A stretch of DNA of 64,000 nt from Chionoecetes opilio (GCA_016584305.1 JACEEZ010020423.1:194501-258500); one strand, 5' to 3'; positions 10,184-23,505 are shown, counted from the first letter of the stretch. Translations and numbers: made by a program. Notes: generated from the letters alone by a model not told the origin.

Positions 10184-11434
10184 GGGGCCTTGCACGTGAC
10201 GTCACAGCCCTTGTTGTGACTGCGACAGACGCGGAGATGCGAACTGGGGGGACCAACAAACTCCACTGCCGCCGGTTTGCCACTTATGGTCATTTCCCCC
10301 CTACCAAATATATGTTTATTAGTATAAAAAGTATACTGTTATCTTCGGAAATGTTTGTTCTATAATATTATCAAAAAAAAAACCGTAAAACACACTAAGA
10401 AAGGCCATTATGAGACTCAAGAAATATGCATTCACCAGCGCCAGCTCCCATTTAATATTTTGCGAGAAAACTTTTTACTGGATAATATCAATAGAAGCGG
10501 AAGTTCATTAGCTTTCCATTGATATATTTTGTTTTTTTGATAAATGAATTAGAACCATGCATAAATTAGCATTAACTAAATAAATAACATGAAATCGGGT
10601 AATTTTCCCGATTGATGAGGTTTTTTTTTGGGTAACGCTAATGTATGCATGGTTCTAATTCATTTATCAGAAACCAAAATATATCAATGGAAAGCTAATG
10701 AATTCCGCTTCTATTGATATTCTCCATGTAAAAAGTTTTCTCGCAAAGTATTAAATGGCGAAGAGTTTAAGTGAATATTAGTTTTAGTTCATGCATATTT
10801 CTTGAGTCTTATAATGGCCTTTCTTTAGTGTTTTTTTACGGTTTTTTATTTGATAAATTATAGAATAAACATTTCCGAAGATAACAGGATATCTTTTATT
10901 CTTAAGTGTTTTTACTGAGGAGGATACACAAAAAATACCTGCAAGTTTAACAGATGTTCAAAGGAAGCGATGAGGAGAAACTCAAGATATTGTGATAACT
11001 AGGGAAATGGTGGAAGAGGGTATAGATAAAATGAAGAATTTTAATCACCAGGACCAGATGAAGTTATCCTAGGGTATTAAAGGATGCAAGGAGGTTGTTA
11101 GTGAGTCGTTAGTGCAATTTTTTTGGAAATCGGTTGAGATAGGGGATGTGCCATTATTGTGGAGGGGAAAAGGAAAAGTTCCCATATTTAAGAAGGGAGA
11201 CAGAAGACTAAAGTCAAATTATCGACCCGTTAAGTCTAACGTCAGTGGTTTGGTAAATTATTTGAATCATTATTGCAAAAACATTAGAAAAGCACTTAGA
11301 TAACATAGTTTGATCAATGATTCACAACATGGATTCACCAAAGGGGGAGGTCATTAAATTTACCAATTTATTGAGTTTTTATAGGAAAGTTTATGAGACG
11401 GCAGATAATGAAAGGATTATGATATAATATATCT

Positions 11435-12328
11435 GGGCCGGTATTACCAAAGAGATCATAGTTAAGAACTTTTATCATAGCTGGACAAAATGGCCCATTT
11501 TAGTCACAACTTGGCTGGCGGATATCATAAATTGTGGGGGGACTATCACAAACCGCGCGGGAGGCTAAGAGTGGTGTTCACCGAGTTCTAGCGCGACTAT
11601 GATAACGGCTCCGCGACTATGATAAACTTTCCAGCTGTTAACAGGGCCGAGAACACAATAACAGCCTCAGTGAAGAAATATTCGCCCACATAGGGATGTG
11701 TTGAGTGAGCTAGTGATTGCACACTGATTAGGAAATACCGAGTAGACCGTGTGAGGGCTAAGAGTGGGGTTCACCGAGTTCTAGCGCGACTATGATAACT
11801 TTCCTTCTGTCAACAGGGCCGAGACACAATAACAGCCTCAGTGAAGGAATATTCGCCCACAAGGGATGTGTTTGAGTGAGCTAAGTGATGCACAAACTGA
11901 TTAGGAAATACCGAGTAGACCGTGTGAGGGCATATTGTTCCTCACCAACTTTGTACAAACAGCTTTTAGGTCGAAAAAATCGCCATCTGGCAACTCTGTT
12001 TTTGTGTTTACACAGATACTGCTCAACGTACATCTATATGCCTTATTTTCCGGAATGAATTACTTTCATTACTCTTGTGTCACTGCCCTAAACATGTTTA
12101 AACATAAGGGAAGAAGTATCAACCCAAAAAAAACGTGGTCAAAGGATGAATTTACTGATTATATACCATTTTAAAGAAACAATGACGCTATATTTAGCAG
12201 ACGCCTATGAATAAACAATTGTGCTAGATTCCAAACTTATGATAAATGGCTTTTGATAAAAATGTATCATATCAAGAGTTATGATAAATATTTGTCATAG
12301 CTTGATAAAGTTTTGGTAATACCGGTCC
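11435..12328. mobile_element. MITE inserted in the LINE reverse transcriptase
   Basis: The termini are GGGCCGGTATTACCAAA at 11435 and its near-exact complement TTTGGTAATACCGGTCC ending at 12328. Removing the element rejoins the codons for the DFSKAF block of the reverse transcriptase, which fixes the boundaries. The target duplication is 1-4 bp (CTG or CTGG), ambiguous because flank and terminus share bases. The interior holds a tandem duplication. No transposase. Confidence 0.75.
11563..11931. repeat. Tandem duplication of about 190 bp inside the MITE
   Basis: Two copies starting GGCTAAGAGTGG (11563 and 11756) and both ending with AAATACCGAGTAGACCGTG. They differ by a few indels, including an extra CGCGACTATGATAA block in the first. 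Confidence 0.8.
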
Positions 12329-13898
12329 TGGACTTTAGCAAGGCATTTTACAAAGTACCACACGAGAGACTCTTAAATAAGGTTAAGTCTCATGGAATAG
12401 ATGGGAAGGTTCTTCGTTGGATCAGAGCTTGGCTAAGTAATAGGCAACAAAGGGTTACAATTAATGGTTCTAATCTGAATGGGGGCAGGTAACGAGTGGA
12501 GTTCCACAAGGGTCTGTTTTGGGGGGCCATTACTATTTTTGATTTACATCAACGACTTGGATAGTGGGATTAGCAGTGATATCAGCAGTTTGCTGATGAT
12601 ACTAAGGTAGGTAGGATTAAATTTGGGTCACAGTCTGATGTAACATATTGCAGGGAGACTTAAAATACATGCACTTAATGAGTGGGCAAATCAGATGGCA
12701 GATGGAATTTTAAAATTTTATAAGTGCAGCGTTATGAATGTTTGTAGAAAAAACCCTGGTAATAGATACACCATACGCAATGTATCGCTGAAAAGATCAA
12801 GGGGAAAAAGATCTTGGGTGAGGTGAGCCCAGACCTCCGACCTAGGAAACAATGTATTGAGGCTAGAAATAGAGCTAATAGGGGTGTTAGGATTCATTAC
12901 CAGAAGTGTTAAAAGTAGAAGTGCGGAAGTTTTTCTAAGCTTTATCTGGCTCTAGTCAGCCCCCACCTACTATGCGGGTTCAGTTTTGGTCTCCATATTA
13001 CAGGATGGATATAGCCTTGTTAGAAACAGTGCAGAGAAGGGTGACCAAAATGAAAACAAGGGATGCGTAACTTTAGTTAGAGAAGAGATTTTAAGTTATT
13101 AAAGTTATACTCACTCGAGAGACGCAGAAAGTAAGGGGCGATCTGATAGAAGTTTTTAAGTGGATAAAGGGATTTAATAAAGAGAGGTAGGGAAAGTTCT
13201 TACGGCTTTTAACCCAGGGTAGAACAAGAAGTAATGGATTCAAGCTGGAAAAGTGTAGATTTAGAAAGAAAATAGGGAAAAACTGGTTCACAAATAGGGT
13301 GGTGAATGAATGGAATGGACTCAGTAGACAGGTAGTTAGTGCGGAGTCATTAGGGAGCTTTAAAGAGGGGCTGGATAGGTTCATGGATAGGGATGAAAGG
13401 GGGATGTAGGTAGTGTTAGGTGACAGGAACTACCACGTGTAGGCCTCGCGGCCTCTTGTAGCTTCCTTATTTTCTTATGTTCTTATGTTCTTATACTGAT
13501 AAACATATATTTGGTAGGGGAAAATTACCATAAGCTGGCAAACACGGGCGGCAAGTGGAGTTTGTTGGTCCTCCAACTCGCTCCGACGTGCGGCATTTGG
13601 CTTGAAGACGGCGGCATTTGGCTTGAAGACGCTAGATCGTGACGTCAGTGCAAGGCACCTATAGTCTTTTCTACTGATTGATCTAACTGACTTGATAACT
13701 GACAACCACCCAACAAACAGAGGCTCACACTTACAGCTTTCAAGTCATTTTTTTATGTACATAATAATAATTAGTTTTAGCACATTTTAGTTTTCTTCTA
13801 AAAAGACGTGTTTGGGTCATCTTGAACTTTTGAGGTTGTAAGACAGTGTAGTCTTAGCTAGGGTTTCTAATAAGTTTCATCATCTAATAAGTTTCATT

Positions 13899-14278
13899 AG
13901 GCCTCTTCCATTTGCGACATTTCAGGAACCAGTTCACGGAACCCAAGAATTCAGGCGTTCCATTTGCGCACGAAAACCTGGGTCCGAGGCGATGCGCGTA
14001 GTGACTCAGCGAAACCCTTGAACTTTCTCTACCCACATTGGGACGTCGGTAGCCTGGGTAGAGTTTTCAGTTCATAACAAACAATGGCCGCCTTGGGCCC
14101 TATTTCTCTTATCGTGAAGGGTTTTCCGCATGCACGAGTCGGAGAGGATTTCAGACAGGCCTACTACAAGGGGTACTGGTGGAGGAATGCATTCCCGCGA
14201 CCTTAAACTTGATATGATCCCTTCACATCACAGCTGAGTTACTAATGTTTCTCTCTCTCTCTCTCTCTTTTCTCTCTC

Positions 14279-14313
<35 letters not shown>

Positions 14314-14430
14314 CTCTTGCCTCGCCAGCCTCGCCAGCTGAGTGTTTGAAAACCAAAAAAGGGGTTTTTGCTTTCCCCTTTTTACACGCAAACCCCCAAA
14401 CCCGGGATTTAAAACCCAAACCCCTGAAAA
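13899..14430. mobile_element. Second copy of the AGGCCTCTTC MITE, degraded right half
   Basis: Matches 3021-3400 very well up to a CT tract at 14249-14325. After 14340 it continues as a distorted version of 3616-3720 with stretched homopolymers. The right terminus is not recognisable. Confidence 0.65.
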
Positions 14431-17400
14431 TGTTTTTAAAACCCCCCCCCCAAATTTTAAGGGGGCTCTCTCCCCTTCTTCTCCTCCACTTTGTTTCCCG
14501 GGCCACACGTTACAAAGCGATTTTGGTCGTTTGGGGGGTTTCACCCCTTGCCTTTTAAGGGGAAAAAACCAGGCCAAAAAAACCCCTTCCTTAGGCCCCA
14601 AAAACCCAAACCACCCGCGGCGCGACCAACTTAGGTTCCGGGAAAAATAACGAAACCCCCCCTTTTTCCGCTCTTCCTCTTTTCCCCCTTCTTTCCCCCC
14701 CCTTCCCCCCCCCCTTCTGTTTTTTAAACCCTTTAACCCCCCGTTTCTCTCTCCCCTCTCTCTCTTTCCCCCTTTTCCCCCTCTCTTCTTCCCCCCCCCC
14801 CTCTCCTCTGTCTCTTTCCTCCCCTCTCTCTCTCCCCTCTCTCTTCTTTCCCCTTCTCTCTTCTCTCTCCTTTTTTTCCCCTTCTATTTTTTTCTTCTCC
14901 CTCCCTCTTCCTTCTCCTTCTTTCCAGTTAATTTATTTTTTTTTCTACCACAAAAACCCACCCCGGGGGTTCCTTTTTCTTTCTTCCCTTCCCCTCCCCA
15001 ATCCCCCTCCTTACTCTCTCTCTTTTCTCTCTCTGCTCTTTTTCTCTCTCTCTCTCTCTCTTTTCTCCCCCCCCCCCCTCTCTCTCCTTTTCTCTCTTTT
15101 CCATGGGGTTCTTTGTATTATTGTGCCCTTTTTTTAATTTGTAAACCCCTTGACGCCCTGGGGGCGTAAAATTTAAAATTCCAACAAAATCTCCTCTCTC
15201 TTCTCCCCCTCTCTCCCCTCTCTCTCTCTCCCCTCTCTGTCCCCTTTTTTTTTGCTTCTATTATTTTTTCCCCCCTCCTCTTCCCAGAAAAACTTTTGTA
15301 GGGCGGCCGGCATCAAATTGGGTGCCGGAAAATCACAAACGGCATTTTGGCCCAATTGAAGGGGAAAACCCCGAAATAAAATTTCGGCCGGGCTGCGGAC
15401 CCCAATTGTGCGAAACATTTTTTCCCACCCCGGGCCCTGTTGTCGGTTTAACGTTTTTTTTTCTGTGTCAGTTTCTGTGTCGGGCAAAAACCCGAAAACC
15501 CCCAAACTACCCCCTTTACGGGACCCAAAAAAGGGCCCCGACATAGCATCAAAATTTCGTCCCCAAAAAGCGGGCCAAAACAGCAACTGCATCTTTGGCC
15601 AAAAAGAAAGCCGTTTTAGCATCCCAAAAAAGTGCCATAAGCGGGCCTACACACCCAAACTGAACCGTGCCACAAGCACCCCGAATTTTTAGTTTTCCAA
15701 AATAGTCCCCACAAGCGGGCCAAACTTAAAGCATTTGTAGGGGCCCACCCCCAAGGCCGACTTGCTTTTGAATTTTTCCCACAAGTGGGCCAAATATGCA
15801 GCCTTTGCACGTTTTGAAAAATTTTTCCTAATTCCCGGGGTTGTACAGGGCCGACTAGTTCCCCTCCCCCGGGCCCCGCGAAACCCCACGACAGATGACA
15901 TCAAAACAAGAAAAAAATTGATCACCCCTTTCCGGGAAACCAGAACATTATCGCCCAGATTCGCTTTTTTTAAACCTAAATGCCCAAAAAATTTAACTCC
16001 AAACCTATCCAAATTTTCCCCAAACCTAAATGAAACCTAAAGCAAACGTTAATTAAAACCCAAAATTTAAAACCATTTATTTTTATATGATAATAAAAGG
16101 GTTAAATTGGGATTTTAATTTTGGATTTAGGTTCCAAAATTTTAAGTTAATTAAAGGGTTTTGGTTCAGATTTGTTTTTTGGGTTTTGGGTTTAGGTTTT
16201 AAGATAGGGTTTGGGGTTACTTTTGGTAGATTTAAAAGAAAGGTTTAAAAATAAAGCAAAAAGTTTTTCTAATGCCCCGGTCCGGAGGCGGGGCCAATTT
16301 TTTCCCCCTGTGGGGACCCCCTTCTGAAAGCGTTTTCCGTGGGGGTCGTGGCAGGGTAGCTATCCGGGCAGGGAAAGCGGGGCCCGGCGCGCTAAAACCG
16401 CCCCACTTTTAAATGAAACTTTTTGGGGAATGGAAAAAACCTTTTCCCAAGGTTTTTGAAGGGTTTTTCTCAATTTTCTTACTATGGGGCTAAGGACCAA
16501 TGGGCCCCCTATAGTCCCAACAAAGAATAAAAATTTTTCACTAATACTTCAAATTAAGCCATAATCATCAGTCTCGGCGGCAGTATATCAGTCTTGCCTG
16601 TGGTTGGGGGCAGTCTGGCATTTGGCAGCCGCAATGCAAATTCCCAATGTTTCCCCTTTAATACACCCAATCAGGCCAAAATTGCTACAAGTAAAAAATA
16701 CTTTTAAATAAACAAAAAAATAATTTGTGTATAAAAAATATAATTTTTAAGAATATAATCACTGTATTGTTAAAAAAGTGGAAAAAACCCGTCCAGAAAA
16801 TTGGGGAAAATTTCTATTTAAAATTTAAACGGGAAAAAAACAAAAAAAATTTAAACAAATAAATTACATGAATTAATAAATAAAAATTAAAAAAACAATA
16901 AATTATATATATAAAATATATAATATATATAGAATATAATATAAAAAATTTTAACCCAAAACCGAAATATTTTAAAACGGGGAAAAGATCCTTAGGCCCC
17001 TTATGGGGGCGGTTTGGTACCTGCCACCGGCACTTTTCCTAAACTATGTACATATGTGAAATTTCCGGGAATTTTGAGAGTTTTCCCCAAATCAAAATGA
17101 TAAAACCCCGGAAAATTTAAAAATTTGGGATAAGTACCCTCGATTTTCAAACCTCATAAGACATTATGGGAAAATCTGACTTTTTAAACAGAAAAAAGAA
17201 GGAAAATTTAGCCTAAAAAGTTTTATCAATCTCTTTTAAATTGGGGTTTGGGTTGGGTTTAAGGGAAAAAAAGATTACCAAAATTTGCATCAGAAAAAAT
17301 TTTCCCGGTTTACCTAAACCAAATGAAACTTATACAACCAGAGGGTTTAAATCCCCCAAACCCATAGGCCCAAAACGGATAAAAATAGAAATTCCCCCCC

Positions 17401-20400
17401 ATCTGCCCCAAAGTGAGGGGGTGTCCTGTACAGCAGGCCACTTGGTGTTCCCCCTCCCGTTTCATTAAAGAACCAGTTGGGCCCTCTCCCCATGTTTGGT
17501 GCCTTCTTCACCCCTAAAAAAACTTTGAAAACACAAGTTTCCCCTGAAAAAAGAAAAATAAAGAAATTTGAAATTTTTAAAGATCCATGGCCCCCGTCAT
17601 AAGTTTTTCCCCTAAAGCTTTGCAGATTTTTATTTTTTTCCCAAACGGCCAATTAAAACTTCACAAAAAGAGATTGTTTTAACCGCAATCACTTCAATTA
17701 CACCGGTTTCAAAACAATATTTGACCCACAAACAGTGGGCCCTACCGGGGGATGGGGGGCCATGCCCCCCCCCCTTTTTCAAAAAAAACAAAATTTTAGC
17801 CCCCTTTTATATAATGATAGCCCAAAAATATATATATATATGATAAGATATAATATAAAAATAGATATAGTAATTTGATAGAAAAGAAAACAAAAACAAA
17901 AATTTCTTTTATTTAAAAAAAAATTTAAAAAAAGGTTTTTTTTATGATTTTTTATATTTTTTTTTAATTTTTATATTTTTTTTCTTTTTTTTCTAATATA
18001 TATAATATTAAAAAATTTTTTTTTTTTCCTTTTTTTATCTTTTTTTTATATAATATGATTTTTTTTACTTTTTTATATATATTTTTTTTATACTAAAAAT
18101 TTTTTTTTTTAAATTTTTTTCCTTGTTTTATTAATAACAAAAATATTTTTTTTATCTTTTTCTTTATTATTAAATTTGGTTTTTTAATATTTTATTTATT
18201 TTAATATTTTTAAAATTTTAAAATAATTTTTTTTTTTTATTTTTTTTTTTAAAATTTTTTTCTTCATATTTTTTTTTTTTTAAAGTTTTTTTTATTTTTT
18301 GATTTTTATATATAAAAATAATATATTTATATATATATTATATATATATTTTTTGGGGGCCCCCCCCCTTTTTTTAAATTTTTGGGTAAAGCCAACCCGA
18401 CCACAAAAACAAAGACCATATAATAGATAGACCACAAAAACAAAGAATGTTGGTGCAAACATAAAGGGGTGGAAAAATTTTTCCTAAAATATTTTATGAT
18501 TTCTTAAACCCCAGTTGCATTGTACAAAACCTGGAAGGAGAAAATAAAACGCTATTTAAATAATCCCTTTTAGTATCCTAAACTTTTGGGGGTTTACGCA
18601 TTTTTTCTTTTTTTTCCTACACCTAAATTTTGGGAAATTTCGGGTTTGGTTGGGATTTAAAAAAAATTTACACTCTAACCAAAACCATACCCATGCATCT
18701 TTACCAAGAATTGAAAATTTAGGGACAGAGTGTGTAAAAAAATACCCACTAACCTAAAACCCGGGGCATTGGTTGCGAGCCCCAAAACCTTTAAGCAAAA
18801 ATTAAAGGGGAGTAACTGCAAAAAAGAGGCAATTTTTCCCATTTTTTTTTAAAAACCATTTATTCCTTTACACACCAAAAAATAACATAAGGAAAAAATT
18901 TTTTAACCACATACTCAATTAAAAGGGGGAAAGTACCAAAAATCTTTTAAAAAATAAATGCTAATGGTCAGAAATTTTCAAAATTGGGGGCAGTTATAAA
19001 ATACGTGGGCCCTTGTAATGTAAAACAAAAATGCAGTAGAACCCAGGCAGGTGTTTTCTTCTTTAAATGAAAATCAAGTTAAAAATAAAGGGACCAAACA
19101 TTTCAGAAAAAAAACTTTTTAAAAACGTTTTTTTAAAGGAAAAAACAAACCCCTCTCCTTTGTAAAAGTATTTAAAATAAAAAACCTAAAAAGAAACTTT
19201 AAACTAACTTAATCTGACCCCCAAAAATAAAACCCAAAATTAGGGCCCGCCCCTTAAAAATAACCTAAAATTTAGCCCCGGGTCTTAAACCAAACCCAAC
19301 TTAGGGCCTTTGGCCCTTAAAAAAAAACCCCAGCCTTTTAAAAAACAATTTTTTTGTTTGTTTAAACATTTAAAATTTCTACTTTTTCACTCCCCTTTTA
19401 CTTTTTAAAACTTTAACACTTTATTAGGGGGTTTCCATTTTTTCAATATTTTTTGATGATTTTAAAAAGGATATGGGGTTGCAAAAAAGCCCTTTACAAA
19501 GGGAAACCCCTTTTTTGGGGAAAAGGGGTGGAGAGAAAAGGGAAAAAAACACCCTCTTTTAGAAACAAGTAGAAAGGTGGGAAAAAAAACTTGAATCCGA
19601 CACAGTCATGGTTTTAAATTTTAGGGCCCCCTTTTGGGGCAAATACTGCTGTAATTTAAAGGCCCACAATCAACACCCAATTTTAAACAAAAAATCACCC
19701 GAAAAACTTTAAATACAATTTTCCTTTTAATGAAACCCAAAATTCTCCCGAACCCTAACGGGGGGGGGGTTTTCGGGCCCCTTCCCGACCCCCCCCCCGT
19801 AGTTAAACTAAAATTTTGCCCGGGCAAATTTATTACTTTTTCCTATTTTTAAACCCCCCCCCTGGGAGGGGGGGGGGAGGATTTCGGGGCCCCCCCAACC
19901 CCCCATGGGGGTAATAATTTTCCCTTTTTCCGGGCGGGTTTTTAGGGATTTTGAAATGCCTTTCAAAATTGCAGTTCCCATAACTTGATGACGGTTATAA
20001 ACTTTGGGCCCTTTTTTAATGCTTTTAACTGATTACAGTAAAACCCAAACACCAATAAAATCCTTTTTTTCCAGTAAAAACCTTTTTACTTAAAATCCCC
20101 GAACCGGTACCAAATTCTAGAGTCCTTTTTCCCCCCCCCTTTATTAGCGGGGTTTTCCCCCCAAAACCTTTCACAGATTACTTGTGATGCCCTCCCAACA
20201 CGTAATTATAAAGTGGGGGAGAGCTTTCCCCCTTTTACCCTTCCCTCCCCCCTAAAAACGACCCCCTTGAAAAACCCCCCAAAAAAATAAATGGTTTAAA
20301 TTTTTTTAAATTCTACCCTCACTATAACCATAAAACCCAACCTTTAATAAACCCAGCCTAACCTCACTTTTAAAACCCCCGCCTAAACCCTTTTCTAATA

Positions 20401-22560
20401 ACCCCCTTTGGGGAGGACCTCAAAAAATTAAATTCTAACCCCTTTCCTCAATAATAACCAACCAGCCCTTTGGGAAAATTTTCAGTTTCCCCCGCCAAAT
20501 TTAAATCTCGCTAGGGGTTTTGGTTTAAGGGTTTTTTAAAAATTATGTGGAGGGTTGGTTAGGAAAAATTTAAATTTTGGGGGGTCCAGAGGGATGGAGT
20601 CATTTAGGGGGGGCAGGGGAATGGGGCGTCACCGTGGGGGGGCCCAAGGGGGGGGAAAAAAAATTTGCCCCCCCCAAGTTCCAAAAGGGAAACAGTTTCC
20701 CCCCCAAATTTGCTGCTAATTTGCCTGCCCACCCAAAAAAAAATAAACAGGGTTAATTTTTCCAATTTTCCATGCCAGAGCAAAAAACCCTTTTTTTTTT
20801 CACACCTTTTAATAAAAAATTGGCCCTTTGGGTTTTTAATTTTAAATGGTTGGGAAAAATGGGTTTTCTAACAAACCTTTAAAATTTTTTAAGTAATTTT
20901 TATTAAGAAAATTAAAAAAAAATATAAATAAACAAAAAATATTTAAATATCGGTATGATGCCTGGATAACTATTAATTTATGTGGCATTTTAATTAAAAC
21001 TTAATTTCCACTTTCTTCTCTTTTTTGGGCCCCCCAAAAATTAAACCCCGGAAAATTCATTTTAAAATTTTTAAAATTTTCCCCCCACCCCCCCAAAACT
21101 GGGATAGCCCATTTAAAAACCCCCCGGGGCTAAAGCCCCCCCCCAAAAATTTTTGTTCCTGGTTGGGGCCATGGGGGCAAAGGGGGGGTTTCGGGGGCAA
21201 ACCTTTTTCCCCTTTATAATTTTCCCTGTTTAGAGGGGTTTGAAATGATCTGTTAAAAGGGCTGGAGGAAAAAAAAAAAAAAATAAGGGCGGGAAAGGAC
21301 TCCCAAATTTTTTTATCGGGGGTTAAAAAGGGAAAAATTCTGAGGCTTTTTTTAAGTCTTGTCCCCATATTTTTTAGCATTTTTCATCTCTTAAGTTGTA
21401 CCCCCCCTTTCCCCCGACCTTTTAAGTTTTGTGGGGTAATGGGAATCGATCCTCCCCCTGAAAGGCCTTTTTAAAAGCAGTAAAGTAGAGCCGCGGCCGC
21501 CCGGCCCCTTCCATCCCTTTAAAATTTTGAAAATTGGCTTCGAGGGGAACGCCGTTTACAAACGGGCGCGGGTTTGGCCCAAACCCGCTGGCTAGATTCC
21601 CCCAATTTAAAAATCAACCCCCTTTTCCCAAACCGAGCTTTTTTAACCCCATTTAAGTTTCCCTTCCGGGGCCCCGGGCCCCCCATGTCACATCCAAATT
21701 AATATTTTTTAAACCCTTTGGGGGGGGGAGGGCAAAAGGGAAACTGTGTTTTGGGCCCTTTTAGAATTTTTCAAAATTGGCCCGATATATAGTTTCCCCC
21801 TGCGGGGCCGACAATTTGGCTTCATCCCCATTTTGCCGAAAAACCCCGGGGCCCCGCCGCCGGGGCCGATAGTACCCGGCACAAAACCGACACAGGCCCG
21901 CAAGCCGTTTTGCTGGGTTTCTTTTTTCCCCTTTTTTTCCCCCCACAAAACCTATTTATAGCCATTAAAGTGAAAATTAAACGGGGAAAAACGACAATTT
22001 TTTTTGGTGTGTTTTGAAAGGGTTTTAAATTTAATTGCTTTTAACCCCTTTCCCGTCCGCAAATCATATTATTTCCGCCCAGCCCACCCCTATATATTTT
22101 TAAAATTTTGGGCCCCCACCTATTAAAATATAAAATTTTATATATATATAATATATTATTAATATATATATATATATATTAAAAATACAAGTGTAAATTT
22201 TAAAAAGCCGAAAATACTATATACAGTCTAAAATAAAATATAAAACCAATAAAAAAACCATTTTTGTTATGGTTTGGGCGGAGAAAATTGCGGGCCCAAG
22301 AAAGAACCCCCCAAAACCCCGCCTTAGTTTACAACCCGCTGCACTGCCTTTGGCAGAGCGAAAATTTGTTTCCCAAAAAGTCCACCTAGGCAAGTGGTCT
22401 TGTCCCCTAAGATGGTCTTAGGAGTGTTTTCCCAAAAAACCGCCCCAGGTTTTCCCGGAAACTTGGGGCCCCCAAATGGGAAAAGGGCCTTTTGAATGAA
22501 ACAAACAAACGATAGTACGTAGGAAAATTTTGGGATAAATGTATAGGAAAAAGGGGAAAT
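14340..22560. other. Probable low-quality sequence with inflated homopolymers
   Basis: Texture changes abruptly at about 14340: nearly every base sits in a run of 2-8, with endless AAAA, CCCC, GGGG and TTTT blocks and no plausible open frame. Two places can be compared with clean copies. First, 14340-14420 is a distorted copy of 3630-3700 (clean CGGGGTTTTTGCGTTCCATT). Second, about 17150-17205 is a distorted copy of the LINE end at 62583-62635 (clean CTCATAAGATATTATGGG). The stretch includes CT-rich sequence (14740-15260), an AT-only stretch (17820-18360) and poly-G/C blocks (19740-19910). I annotate no genes here; open frames in it are not trustworthy. Confidence 0.7.
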
Positions 22561-22561
22561 C

Positions 22562-22810
22562 CGGGTAGTGTAAGGGGTTTGCACGCTCGGCCCACAAAAA
22601 GGAAAGAAGTCCCGGGTTCGATCCCCGGGCGGAGCGAAGTCAGACGGGCGGTCTTCTTAAAACCCGAGCCCCTGTCCACCCAGCAGTGAATGGGTACCGG
22701 GGGTTTGTGCCCCGCCTCCCGGGGTGATGGCTTCGGCCAACACTGATCGAGGGGTGCCGTGGCTATACCCCAAAACACCATCGGATCGGGGCCATGGCGC
22801 CCCCCCACGA
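22562..22810 (+). mobile_element. tRNA-derived SINE
   Basis: The plus strand has a tRNA-like head with B box GGTTCGATCCC at about 22615-22626. The body contains the phrase CACCCAGCAGTGAATGGGTA, known from SINE families in many invertebrates. The A box region is distorted (AAGGGGTTTGCACGCTC). The tail is unclear. Confidence 0.6.
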
Positions 22811-22864
22811 AATTTCCTTACTTGTTAAAAATCAGAATACAATAAGTCGGTTTAAGAAATAGAT

Positions 22865-23101
22865 ATGACAGGTTTTAGCGATGTGACCGCGTCACCTGCC
22901 CGTGTAAACCTATACCAGAGAGCTTTCACCCAGAGAGCTCTCTGCCTATATCTTGCTTTGGTGGCACTTATGCTTCACGTAATGCCTTTGGATAAGCCTC
23001 TAACACTAACTTGCTTTGGTGGCACTTATGCTTCACGTAATGCCTTGGACAAGCATCTGGAACACTACCACAACTATTGTTTCAGTAGCAGAAATAATTA
23101 A
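22865..23101. repeat. Short direct duplication, no clear gene
   Basis: The phrase CTTGCTTTGGTGGCACTTAT with CACGTAATGCCTT occurs twice in tandem (about 22955 and 23010). The 78-codon frame here ends in YASRNALDKHLEHYHN, which faintly suggests half a zinc finger but lacks the cysteine pair. I do not call a gene. Confidence 0.4.
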
Positions 23102-23167
23102 GAAATAAGGCCTAAAAAGGGAATCAGCTGATGGCGGAAAAATTTAACATGCAGCAGCTAGCGAGAA

Positions 23168-23174
23168 ATCTGGC

Positions 23175-23212
<38 letters not shown>

Positions 23213-23505
23213 TAACACAGGGCTTGGATGGTAGGCTCTGGAGGTTCCATTGAGGGCTGTGATGATGCCCGCGCCCGTGGTGGCGCAGGCAGGACTTTTT
23301 ATAGTGACGCCTGTGATTAGAGTCTCATGCCGCCCTCCTGTGTCCTCCGATGCACTCGCAATCGAAGGTAGAGTTAATGGGCAGGGCATGTGGGTGTTCT
23401 TAGGCCACTCGAAAATGCAGAAAGGATTTGGTTATCGTCGGGGATCGAACTCGGGTCACCGAGAACGCCAGTCGAGACGCTAACCACTCTGCTACCGCCT
23501 CCCCA
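23168..23505 (-). mobile_element. tRNA-derived SINE with poly(A) tail
   Basis: On the minus strand the head reads GGCGGTAGCAGAGTGGTTAG (A box) and, about 30 bp later, GAGTTCGATCCCC (B box). A body of about 200 bp ends in a long poly(A) (poly-T on plus, about 23178-23211). Same family as 29290-29490 and, more diverged, 33607-34075. Confidence 0.75.

Larger units (their letters stand above)
10898..13493 (+). pseudogene. CR1/Jockey-like LINE, decayed reverse transcriptase
   Basis: The plus strand carries a reverse transcriptase remnant in several frames. In order it has a phrase like VPIFKKGDRRLKSNYRPV (about 11180-11235), a GFTKG finger region, DFSKAF (12330s), then VTSGVPQGS-like and LIYINDLDSGIS (near 12490-12570), and the catalytic-loop FADDTK at about 12587-12604. 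Reading requires many frame changes and crosses stops, so the copy is dead. The 3' end has TTCTTATG repeats (13471-13493); short tandem repeats at the 3' end are typical of CR1-type elements. The endonuclease part is missing, so it is 5'-truncated. A MITE interrupts it at 11435-12328. Related 3'-end sequence occurs at about 30745-30805. Confidence 0.7.
10184..13660. mobile_element. Foldback element split by a LINE
   Basis: The outer arms are at about 10184-10330 (GCCTTGCACGTGACGTCAC, then CAAACTCCACTGCCGCC) and, inverted, at about 13495-13660 (GGCGGCAAGTGGAGTTTG, then GTGACGTCAGTGCAAGGC). The inner palindrome spans about 10330-10895, with its centre near 10610. The right inner and outer arms are separated by a LINE at about 10898-13493. 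Confidence 0.7.

Noticed and set aside
14228..22000. Various open frames of 60-149 codons
   Set aside because: They lie in CT microsatellite or suspected homopolymer-inflated sequence and show only low-complexity residues.
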